From Candidatus Firestonebacteria bacterium RIFOXYA2_FULL_40_8 (lineage in GTDB: Bacteria > Oederibacteriota > D2-FULL-39-29): a stretch of 5,404 nucleotides of DNA. The first letter of the stretch is position 1; each line of letters opens with the position of its first letter. Positions 1 to 5,386 of the stretch are shown piece after piece. The translations under genes were made by a program, and so were the position numbers. The notes below the pieces were generated by a model, which was not told the origin of the DNA, made no database searches, and was given only the letters and a program-made list of their open reading frames with translations. The stretch spans positions 1 to 5,404 of the forward strand of contig MFGS01000162.1 in the NCBI GenBank assembly GCA_001778355.1. The letters run 5' to 3'.

Positions 1-318
1 GAAGTTGCGCCTCTTGCCTATATGAGAGGCCGGACCCTGAATAATTGCTTTATTATACTTGACGAAGCTCAGAATACAACCCCTGAACAGATGAAGATGT
101 TTATTACCCGTCTGGGTTTTGGATCTAAGGCGGTTATAACGGGTGATATCACTCAAATAGACCTTCCTAAAGAAAAGGAATCCGGCTTGGTGTTTATTGA
201 AAGTATTCTTAAAGATATAAAAGAGATAAGTTTTATTCACCTCACAGCTAAAGATGCTGTAAGACACGATCTTGTTCAAAGAATAATAATTGCTTTCGAA
301 AAACATGAAAAAAAATAA
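1..318 (+). CDS. phoH: PhoH-family ATPase, C-terminal part (5' end outside window)
   Basis: This frame is open from the first base and ends with TAA at 316-318, giving 105 residues of a protein that begins upstream. The fragment shows the Walker B segment of PhoH proteins, IILDEAQ at fragment residues 18-24, preceded by PLAYMRGRTL and followed by QMKMF, TRLG and the GDITQIDLP signature. The Met at base 22 lies inside this conserved block and is not a start. The Walker A motif would lie upstream of the window. PhoH/YbeZ proteins are cytosolic P-loop ATPases, proposed RNA helicase-like partners of YbeY in ribosomal RNA metabolism. The next gene, ybeY, overlaps this one by 14 nt, which supports that partnership. 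I saw no damage to the frame. Family assignment is secure; the exact biochemical role of the family is less settled. Confidence 0.95.
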   Translation, partial: EVAPLAYMRGRTLNNCFIILDEAQNTTPEQMKMFITRLGFGSKAVITGDITQIDLPKEKESGLVFIESILKDIKEISFIHLTAKDAVRHDLVQRIIIAFEKHEKK

Positions 319-757
319 GCTTTTAACGGAAATTATTTATAACGGGGTCAAGCCCAAGCCAGGCTGGCTCAAAAAAACAAAAGTAAAGAAAATTGTAACC
401 TTTCTGTTGAAGAAAGAACATATTAAAAAGCCGTTAACCGTTGTTTTTACTGACGATAAGACTATCAAGCGAGTTAACCGGATTTACAGGTACAAAAACG
501 AACCAACGGATGTCTTATCTTTTGAATACGGGAAAAGTTCAGATGTTCTGGGAGAAATAATTATCTCTTTGCAGACGGCAAAAAAACAGGCAGTAAAATA
601 CGGAAATAGCATCTTAAAGGAGACATTGATTTTGGTAATTCACGGGTTTTATCATGTTTTGGGATACAAACACTACAAGAAGGCAGATTATAAGAAAATG
701 AGAAAAAAAGAAGATGCTGCTCTTGGGTTATTGATTAAAAAAAGGATGCTGATTTGA
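305..757 (+). CDS. ybeY: Endoribonuclease YbeY (rRNA maturation factor)
   Basis: The 150-residue product matches the YbeY/UPF0054 family in length and motifs. It has the YR dipeptide at residues 61-62, followed by NEPTDVLSF at 65-73, then GEI at 83-85 and the zinc-binding triad H113, H117 and H123 in HGFYHVLGYKH. YbeY is a cytosolic single-strand endoribonuclease needed for 16S rRNA 3'-end processing and ribosome quality control in many bacteria. ATG at 305 is preferred over an in-frame TTG at 290 because it is a normal start codon and the family's N-terminus is short. No good Shine-Dalgarno precedes it, so reinitiation after phoH (14-nt overlap) is likely. One oddity is that the Asp usual in the GYDH part of the motif is Lys122 here, although the three metal ligands are intact. 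The protein is unusually Lys-rich, consistent with RNA binding and AT-rich coding. Confidence 0.95.
   Translation: MKKNKLLTEIIYNGVKPKPGWLKKTKVKKIVTFLLKKEHIKKPLTVVFTDDKTIKRVNRIYRYKNEPTDVLSFEYGKSSDVLGEIIISLQTAKKQAVKYGNSILKETLILVIHGFYHVLGYKHYKKADYKKMRKKEDAALGLLIKKRMLI
742..746 (+). promoter_or_regulatory. Ribosome binding site deciding the CNNM gene start
   Basis: AAGGA lies 10 nt before the ATG at 757, inside the end of ybeY. It supports the ATG that overlaps the ybeY stop (TGATG) rather than the in-frame TTG one codon earlier. Confidence 0.6.
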
Positions 758-1800
758 TGGAAATTCTATTTGAAGCTCTTTTACTGGGAGTTTTTCTTAT
801 TATTCTTTTTGGGTTAGGCGCATTTTTTTCAGGTGTGGAAACAGCGCTAATAGCTTTAAGCAGATCAAAGACAAAGATGCTCATAAAAGACAATCCAAAA
901 AAAGAGAAACATATTACTATCTGGTTGCAGCATCCAAATGATGTGCTCTCCACACTGCTTATAGGTATTAATACAGTCGCGGTAGCATCCGCTACTTTAA
1001 GCGCAACTATGGCTGACGAAGTATCGTTACACTTTGGAATAAATAAAGCACTGCTTACGGCCTTAAGCGGAATACTTGTAACTTTTATTATTATTGTATT
1101 TGGTGAAATAGTTCCAAAAATATACGCCATTCATAATGCTGAGAAAACTGTTAAACTGACAATTGTACCTTTGTATTATTTTCACAAACTTATAAATCCT
1201 TTTACCAGGCTTTTCACGAAAATAGGAGTACGGGTAATTAAGTTGCTGGGCGGGAAAGCGGATGAAAACACACCCATGATAACTCGCGACGAGATTAAGT
1301 CTATGGTAAGATTGGGGGATGAAGAAGGAATCCTGAAATCCGACGAAAGCGCGATGTTAAAAAATGTTTTTAAATTTAATGAAAAAATAGTCAAAGAAGC
1401 TATGATACCTATAAATGAAACATTTTGTGTGAATATACATGACAATATAAATCAAATTCTAAAAGCGACCGCAGAAGAAGGTCACACCCGAATGCCCGTT
1501 TTCAAAGATGATAAAACTAATATAGTCGGAATAATACACGGTAAAGATCTTGTCAATATTTGGCTTAATAAGAAGCTTTTCATACTACAAGATCTTATGA
1601 GAGCACCTTATTTTGTAAATGAAAACAAAAAAATAGCGGATCTTCTGACTCAATTTAAAACCGGAAAGATTCACATGGCTATAGTAAAAAATAACGACGG
1701 GGTGGTAACAGGTATGATAACTTTAGAAGATGTATTGGAAGAGATAGTCGGCGATATAAACAATGAGGCAGACCTGGAAAATGTTGAAAAACAAAATTAA
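757..1800 (+). CDS. CNNM/DUF21 membrane protein with CBS pair (CorC/HlyC-type, lacking C-terminal domain)
   Basis: This 347-residue protein has the CNNM (DUF21) transmembrane domain followed by a CBS pair. Hydrophobic stretches lie at about residues 5-26, 62-85 and 97-120, with a less hydrophobic one near 133-153. Family signatures are FSGVET at 24-29, GIN at 70-72 and GEIVPK at 116-121. The cytoplasmic linker contains TRDEIKSMV and EEGIL (176-193), then two CBS repeats at about 211-270 and 275-332, ending in ITLEDVLEEIVGDI. Most bacterial relatives continue for about 80 residues as the CorC_HlyC domain, giving over 400 residues. Here the chain stops some 15 residues after the second CBS, and aroE already overlaps by 20 nt, so no remnant can follow. 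CNNM proteins are linked to Mg2+/cation (often Na+-coupled) transport; 'hemolysin' names for them are historical. The position after ybeY recalls E. coli ybeX. Substrate is not shown by the sequence. Confidence 0.9.
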   Translation: MEILFEALLLGVFLIILFGLGAFFSGVETALIALSRSKTKMLIKDNPKKEKHITIWLQHPNDVLSTLLIGINTVAVASATLSATMADEVSLHFGINKALLTALSGILVTFIIIVFGEIVPKIYAIHNAEKTVKLTIVPLYYFHKLINPFTRLFTKIGVRVIKLLGGKADENTPMITRDEIKSMVRLGDEEGILKSDESAMLKNVFKFNEKIVKEAMIPINETFCVNIHDNINQILKATAEEGHTRMPVFKDDKTNIVGIIHGKDLVNIWLNKKLFILQDLMRAPYFVNENKKIADLLTQFKTGKIHMAIVKNNDGVVTGMITLEDVLEEIVGDINNEADLENVEKQN

Positions 1801-2647
1801 GCTGACAGGTGTGTTAGGGTATCCTATTAAGCATAGCCTCTCACCTGCGATGCATAACGCTGCTTTTAAACATTCGAAACTTAATTATGCCTATTTACCT
1901 TTTAAGGTAAAGCCGGAAGAATGTGCCGGTCTTATCAAGCTGCTCCCGGAACTTGGTTTTACAGGGGTAAATATTACCGTTCCCCATAAACAAACTGCAT
2001 ACCGCACTGTAGATTTTCTGACTAAAGATGCAAGGCTTTCAGGCGCTGTCAATACTATTAAAGTTAAAAATAATAAACTATACGGAACCAGTACGGATGG
2101 AGAAGGCCTGTTTAGAAGCCTTAATCAAGATGCCGGAATAAATATAAAAGGCAAAAATATCATAATCCTTGGAGCCGGTGGAGCGGGAAGGTCGGCTGCG
2201 GTTTACCTTGCGGTAAAAGGAGCAAAGCGAATAATTGTGGCGAATCGGAGTAAAAAAAAGGCACTCTTTGCCGTAAAGCTTATTAAAAAGTACGCTCCAA
2301 GAGTAACAGCTATTAGTGTGCCGCTCGACGAAAACATTATAAAAAGCTATTCGTTTACCTCAGACTTGATTATAAATGCAACTTCTCTTGGTTTAAACAA
2401 AAGTGACAAACCGGCAATTGGTAAAAAAGCATTTAAACGAGGAATTATTTTTTATGATATGATCTATAACCCTGCCTTAACTTCTACTATGAAAGTTGCA
2501 AAAAGAGCAGGAGCAAGGGTTTACGGCGGAATTGGGATGCTTCTTCATCAAGGCGCTCTATCCTGGGAAATCTGGACAGGTAAAAAAGCACCGATAAGAA
2601 TAATGAAGAAAGCGCTAATTCGAGGGCTAAAGAAGAAAAAAAAGTGA
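1781..2647 (+). CDS. aroE: Shikimate dehydrogenase (NADP+)
   Basis: AroE reduces 3-dehydroshikimate to shikimate with NADPH in the chorismate pathway to aromatic amino acids and folate, in the cytosol. The 288-residue product has the full family pattern. It has the shikimate-binding HSLSP at 18-22, NITVPHK at 64-70 with catalytic Lys70, GAVNT at 88-92 and TDG with catalytic Asp106. The Rossmann loop GAGGAGR is at 131-137, and NRS at 155-157 fits NADP(H) preference. Further on are NATSLGL at 199-205, YDMIYNP at 225-231 and GGIGMLLHQGA at 249-259. ATG 1781 is chosen because it leaves the usual short lead before GVLGYPI; an in-frame ATG at 1763 would add six residues and cannot be excluded. The gene overlaps the CNNM gene by 20 nt. 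It ends in five Lys codons with an A8 run, and its TGA overlaps the GTG start of the next gene. The protein looks complete and active. Confidence 0.97.
   Translation: MLKNKIKLTGVLGYPIKHSLSPAMHNAAFKHSKLNYAYLPFKVKPEECAGLIKLLPELGFTGVNITVPHKQTAYRTVDFLTKDARLSGAVNTIKVKNNKLYGTSTDGEGLFRSLNQDAGINIKGKNIIILGAGGAGRSAAVYLAVKGAKRIIVANRSKKKALFAVKLIKKYAPRVTAISVPLDENIIKSYSFTSDLIINATSLGLNKSDKPAIGKKAFKRGIIFYDMIYNPALTSTMKVAKRAGARVYGGIGMLLHQGALSWEIWTGKKAPIRIMKKALIRGLKKKKK
2638..2644 (+). other. Possible -1 ribosomal frameshift heptamer (A AAA AAG) at the aroE/amrS junction
   Basis: Read in the aroE frame, the last sense codons are AAA AAG, preceded by A and followed at once by TGA. That is the slippery heptamer known from E. 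coli dnaX. A GAGGG at 2622-2626 lies 11 nt upstream, near the spacing of the stimulatory Shine-Dalgarno-like element in dnaX. A -1 slip would lead straight into the amrS frame through its GTG. I see no convincing stimulatory hairpin downstream. Lys-rich ends in AT-rich genes create such runs by chance, so this is only a candidate. Confidence 0.25.
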
Positions 2648-3627
2648 AGACTGCGCTATATTGGGAAAAATTTAATGGCAAAGTAAAATGTGTCTTATGT
2701 CCGCATAACTGCATCATTTTAGACGAAAAACAGGGTGTTTGCAAGGTGCGAAATAATGCTGATGGTACGTTAGTTACCTCAATTTACGGAGAAATAACTT
2801 CAATCGCTTTAGACCCTGTCGAGAAGAAGCCTTTATATCATTTTTTCCCTGGATCCAAGATACTATCTATTGGTACTAACGGTTGCAACCTATCCTGCCG
2901 GTTTTGTCAGAATTGGCAAATCTCTCAAAATTCAGACTCAGGAAGACAGAGCATTTCCAGTGATGAAGTTGTTAAAGCTGCTTTAAAAGCAAAATCTATA
3001 GGAATAGCTTATACGTATAATGAGCCTTTTATCTGGTACGAATTTGTTCTGGAAACTGCGAAAAAAGCGAAAAATGCCGGATTAAAGAATGTACTTGTAA
3101 CTAATGGCTATGTAAATGAAGCGCCTTTAATGGAAATTCTGCCTTTTATTGATGCTATGAACATTGATCTTAAAGCATTTAAACAGAGCTTCTACAAAAA
3201 TATATGTAATGGTGATATTAAGATTGTAAAGCAAACCATTATTAAATCATTCAAAAAATGCCATATTGAATTAACCAACCTTCTGATTCCTTCACAAAAT
3301 GATACCGAAGAAGAGTTAAACGCCATGGCTGAATGGGTTGCCGGTGTTTCAACCGAGATTCCGGTTCATCTTTCAAGATACTTTCCAAAATATCAGATGA
3401 AAGAAGACTCAACTTCTGTTCCCTTGCTTGAAAATGCTAAGAAAATACTCTTAAAAAAGCTTAAATATGTTTACATTGGAAACGTTGATATTCCTGGCAG
3501 TAGTAATACAGTATGCAATATGTGTAAAAATCTCCTTATAGATCGAACCGGACATAGTGTGAGAAGCATCAAAGTAGTGAACGGGAAATGTGAAAAATGC
3601 GGAAATGATATTTATGGAAACTTTTAA
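2644..3627 (+). CDS. amrS: AmrS-type radical SAM enzyme (AmmeMemoRadiSam system)
   Basis: The 327-residue product has the layout of AmrS, a relative of pyruvate formate-lyase activase. An N-terminal cysteine group, C16-x2-C19-x3-C23-x9-C33, is followed by YGEITSIALDPVEKKPLYHF (48-67). The radical SAM motif C81-x3-C85-x2-C88 (CNLSCRFCQNW) binds the 4Fe-4S cluster that cleaves S-adenosylmethionine. YTYNEP (123-128) stands where related enzymes have their GGEP motif. The C-terminal tail has two more Cys pairs, C291/C294 and C316/C319, suggesting a small metal-binding knuckle. The start is GTG at 2644, overlapping the aroE stop as GTGA, with AGAAG (2631-2635) as a weak ribosome site. AmrS is named for its association with AMMECR1- and Memo-like proteins; its substrate is not established to my knowledge. 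Neither partner is visible here. It is not itself evidence of a glycyl radical enzyme nearby. Confidence 0.88.
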   Translation: MKTALYWEKFNGKVKCVLCPHNCIILDEKQGVCKVRNNADGTLVTSIYGEITSIALDPVEKKPLYHFFPGSKILSIGTNGCNLSCRFCQNWQISQNSDSGRQSISSDEVVKAALKAKSIGIAYTYNEPFIWYEFVLETAKKAKNAGLKNVLVTNGYVNEAPLMEILPFIDAMNIDLKAFKQSFYKNICNGDIKIVKQTIIKSFKKCHIELTNLLIPSQNDTEEELNAMAEWVAGVSTEIPVHLSRYFPKYQMKEDSTSVPLLENAKKILLKKLKYVYIGNVDIPGSSNTVCNMCKNLLIDRTGHSVRSIKVVNGKCEKCGNDIYGNF

Positions 3628-3658
3628 ATATTATGTGTTTAAATGCTCCATTAAAAGA

Positions 3659-3687
3659 TTGATAAAATAAGCAATATTCGGTATAAT
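3659..3687 (+). promoter_or_regulatory. Sigma-70-type promoter for tRNA-Cys
   Basis: TTGATA (3659-3664) and TATAAT (3682-3687) are separated by exactly 17 nt, one mismatch away from the full consensus. Transcription would begin near 3693-3695, just before the tRNA at 3700. This is the only strong promoter I see in the window. It may also drive the downstream thioredoxin cluster by read-through, since no terminator follows the tRNA. Confidence 0.85.
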
Positions 3688-3699
3688 ATTTTATTAAGT

Positions 3700-3774
3700 G
3701 GCGGCATAGCCAAGCGGTAAGGCAGCGGTCTGCAAAACCGCGATTCCTCGGTTCAATCCCGAGTGCCGCCTCCA
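3700..3774 (+). tRNA. tRNA-Cys (anticodon GCA)
   Basis: The sequence folds into a complete cloverleaf. The 7-bp acceptor stem pairs GGCGGCA (3700-3706) with TGCCGCC (3764-3770). The D stem is GCC/GGC (3709-3711 with 3721-3723). The anticodon stem is GCGGT/ACCGC (3725-3729 with 3737-3741), and its loop CTGCAAA carries GCA at 3732-3734. The variable loop has 5 nt, and the T stem CTCGG/CCGAG encloses TTCAATC. The discriminator base is U (3771), the identity mark of tRNA-Cys, and CCA (3772-3774) is encoded. It decodes UGC and UGU. Confidence 0.98.
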
Positions 3775-3808
3775 TATTAATATATCAATTAAGACTTATT
3801 TAAAGAAC

Positions 3809-3814
3809 AAAGGA
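3809..3814 (+). promoter_or_regulatory. Ribosome binding site of the thioredoxin-like gene
   Basis: AAAGGA lies 10 nt before the ATG at 3825. An ATG at 3818 is closer but in another frame that closes after about 19 codons, so 3825 is the start. Confidence 0.65.
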
Positions 3815-3824
3815 TAAATGAATA

Positions 3825-4376
3825 ATGAGAAAATTGATATTCCTGACATTTATTTTAGCCGGTCTGATATTTGCTGAACAAATGAATTTCAGCGAATATC
3901 TTCTTGTTGAAATAAACAAAAAGGCTCCGGATTTTTCTCTTTATGACGCAATCAAACGAAAAAAACACAAGATATCGGATAACAAAGATAAAAAAATTGT
4001 ACTTATTAACTTCTGGGCTACGTATTGCGGTCCATGCAAGCAGGAGTTCCCGGGCTTTGTCAAATTATATGAAAAATATAAAGACAGAATTGAAATAGTT
4101 GCTATATCCATAGAAAAAGATAATAAAAAAATATCTGAATTTGCAAAAGAATATAAACTGAATTTTCCTGTCTTTATGGATTATACTAAAATCTGTATAA
4201 ATCAATACATCAGGCCCGGCTCTACGGCAGCATTACCGACAAATATTCTTGTGGATAAAGCCGGTAATATTGTAGAAATTGCAAACACTCTTGAAGAGAA
4301 AAAACTGGAAGAATGGATTATTAAATATACCGGCGCTGAAACAAATCCGGGCAGTACCAAAAAAAACAAGGAATAA
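3825..4376 (+). CDS. Exported TlpA/ResA-like thiol-disulfide oxidoreductase
   Basis: The 183-residue product begins with MRK and a hydrophobic stretch to Ala17, a good Sec signal peptide with likely cleavage before Glu18. There is no lipobox Cys. A thioredoxin fold follows: APDFSL at 34-39, then INFWATYCGPC at 61-71, with the redox-active pair C68/C71, and the cis-proline P138 in ALPTNILVD. The extra segment between the active site and the cis-proline is typical of the TlpA/ResA/AhpC-like group. A further cysteine, C124, is not part of the motif. The last 15 residues or so are polar and probably disordered. Such proteins exchange disulfides outside the cytoplasmic membrane, for example in cytochrome c maturation or in keeping exported cysteines reduced; no cytochrome gene is in view to pick a role. 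The gene follows tRNA-Cys by 50 nt and is separated by 1 nt from the HD-domain gene. Confidence 0.9.
   Translation: MRKLIFLTFILAGLIFAEQMNFSEYLLVEINKKAPDFSLYDAIKRKKHKISDNKDKKIVLINFWATYCGPCKQEFPGFVKLYEKYKDRIEIVAISIEKDNKKISEFAKEYKLNFPVFMDYTKICINQYIRPGSTAALPTNILVDKAGNIVEIANTLEEKKLEEWIIKYTGAETNPGSTKKNKE
4368..4372 (+). promoter_or_regulatory. Ribosome binding site deciding the HD-domain gene start
   Basis: AAGGA, at the end of the thioredoxin gene, lies 5 nt before ATG 4378. It fixes the start there rather than at upstream in-frame codons that would overlap the thioredoxin gene by about 100 nt. Confidence 0.65.
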
Positions 4377-4377
4377 A

Positions 4378-4953
4378 ATGAAAACCGGGATAACAATAGA
4401 AGAAGCTCTGGCTATCCTGAAAAAATATGTTAAAACCGAATATATACTGGCTCATTCCAGAGAATCTGAAGTCGTTATGCGAGCGCTGGCAAAACATTTT
4501 CAGGAGGACGAAGAGCTTTGGGGTATTTGCGGTTTGCTTCACGATCTTGATTTGGATGTTGTCGGACCTGATCTTTCAAACCATGCTCAGAAAACTGTTG
4601 AAATATTAAAAGAAGAAGGTTACGATCTTCCGGTAATATTTAGAGCAATTTTATGCCACGCGGAAAAAATGGGATCCATTCAGGAGAAAAGGGAAAGCAA
4701 GCTCGAATACTCTCTTTCTGCTGCGGAAAATATAACCGGGATCATAATCGCTTATACTTTAATTCTTCCAGAGAAGAAGCTGTCAAATGTGCAGCCAAAG
4801 TCAGTACTTAAAAGACTAAAAGAAAAATCTTTTGCGGCAAAAGTTGACAGAGTTCTTATTGACGATATAGAGAAAACAGGTCTGTCAAAGGATAAATTTG
4901 TCGAAATAGCCGTTGCTGCGATAAAAGAAATTGCACCGGAGCTGGGATTCTGA
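4378..4953 (+). CDS. HD-superfamily hydrolase (COG2316-like), function unknown
   Basis: The 191-residue protein carries an HD metal-hydrolase domain in its N-terminal half. His26 (in LAHSRESEVVMRALA), the HD doublet His55-Asp56 (GLLHDLDLD), His69 (SNHAQKTVEIL) and His94 (ILCHAEKMG) are the likely metal ligands and partners. The C-terminal half (about 95-191) is helical in character, with SAAENITGIIIAYTLI and a Lys/Glu-rich tail. Length and pattern resemble the predicted hydrolases of COG2316, which to my knowledge have no established substrate. HD proteins commonly act on nucleotides or other phosphoesters. There is no signal peptide and no fused signalling domain, so it should be cytosolic. 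The gene starts 1 nt after the thioredoxin stop and is followed 1 nt later by the membrane-protein gene, so all three are probably co-transcribed. The functional link to an exported thioredoxin is unclear. Confidence 0.82.
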   Translation: MKTGITIEEALAILKKYVKTEYILAHSRESEVVMRALAKHFQEDEELWGICGLLHDLDLDVVGPDLSNHAQKTVEILKEEGYDLPVIFRAILCHAEKMGSIQEKRESKLEYSLSAAENITGIIIAYTLILPEKKLSNVQPKSVLKRLKEKSFAAKVDRVLIDDIEKTGLSKDKFVEIAVAAIKEIAPELGF

Positions 4954-4954
4954 T

Positions 4955-5386
4955 ATGGCAAAGAAAAAGAGTAAAAAGTCTTCTTCCGTGAACATGTCTT
5001 TAATACTATTTATTATTGCCTTTATAGCTGTTATTTTCTTGCTAGGACAACTTGAAATAAAAGAAAAAGAATTAAGAAAATATAAAAAAGCTGATGTTCA
5101 AGAACAAGCACAGGAGAAAGAAGCTCAAAATAAAATTAAGAAGGAAAAGATTCCTGTTTTAACTGAAAAACAAGAACTCCTTGCAAAGAGACAGATTAAA
5201 GAAAACCTGGAGACGATTATAGGCAGAAAGCCCAAGATGGCCGACAAATGGTTCCTTTCAAATATCGTATTTAAAGAGGAAAATCTGGTAACAGTATTTT
5301 ATGAGGACGGGCATGAAGCAGGCGAGCTTTCAATGAAAGTTTTAGAGCCTTCTGATTATAAAAGCTGGAAAAGACTGGAGAAATAA
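4955..5386 (+). CDS. Single-pass membrane protein of unknown function
   Basis: I do not recognise this 143-residue protein. It opens with a basic stretch, MAKKKSKKSSS, then one strong transmembrane segment at about residues 14-32. A highly charged, probably coiled-coil or extended stretch follows at 33-65, rich in Lys, Glu and Gln. A small domain at about 70-143 contains LAKRQIKENLETIIG, KWFLSNIVF, TVFYEDGHEAGE and SDYKSWKRLE. The positive N-terminus suggests it stays inside, with the C-terminal domain outside the membrane (inference from the positive-inside rule). There is no cysteine, so it is not an obvious thiol partner of the upstream thioredoxin. ATG 4955 is chosen over the in-frame TTG 4931: it has GGGA 7 nt upstream and avoids overlapping the HD gene. 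Its TAA overlaps the next ATG as TAATG. Confidence 0.8.
   Translation: MAKKKSKKSSSVNMSLILFIIAFIAVIFLLGQLEIKEKELRKYKKADVQEQAQEKEAQNKIKKEKIPVLTEKQELLAKRQIKENLETIIGRKPKMADKWFLSNIVFKEENLVTVFYEDGHEAGELSMKVLEPSDYKSWKRLEK

Noticed and set aside
305..318. A8 run at the phoH/ybeY overlap as a second frameshift site.
   Set aside because: ybeY is in the +1 frame relative to phoH, so a -1 slip on the run would not enter it. Termination and reinitiation explain the overlap.
735..1445. Open frames of 131 and 87 codons on the - strand within the CNNM gene.
   Set aside because: They lie opposite a clear conserved gene with intact motifs, and their sequences look like antisense of membrane segments. They are shadows.
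3621..3657. Inverted repeat CTTTTAA/TTAAAAG around the end of amrS, a possible terminator.
   Set aside because: The stem is 7 bp, almost all A-T, with a 23-nt loop and no T-run after it. It is unlikely to be stable or to terminate transcription.
3569..3775. A 68-codon open frame on the - strand covering the tRNA.
   Set aside because: It is the reverse complement of tRNA-Cys plus the end of amrS, a well-known type of false protein call across tRNA genes. It has no ribosome site and no family resemblance.
3774..3783. Perfect palindrome ATATTAATAT just after the tRNA.
   Set aside because: It is only A and T in an AT-rich spacer and has no flanking signal. It is too short and too simple to call an operator or attachment site.
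3700..3824. The tRNA as an integration site for a mobile element.
   Set aside because: No second copy of the tRNA 3' end, integrase gene or change in base composition is seen downstream. The following genes look like housekeeping or conserved genes.
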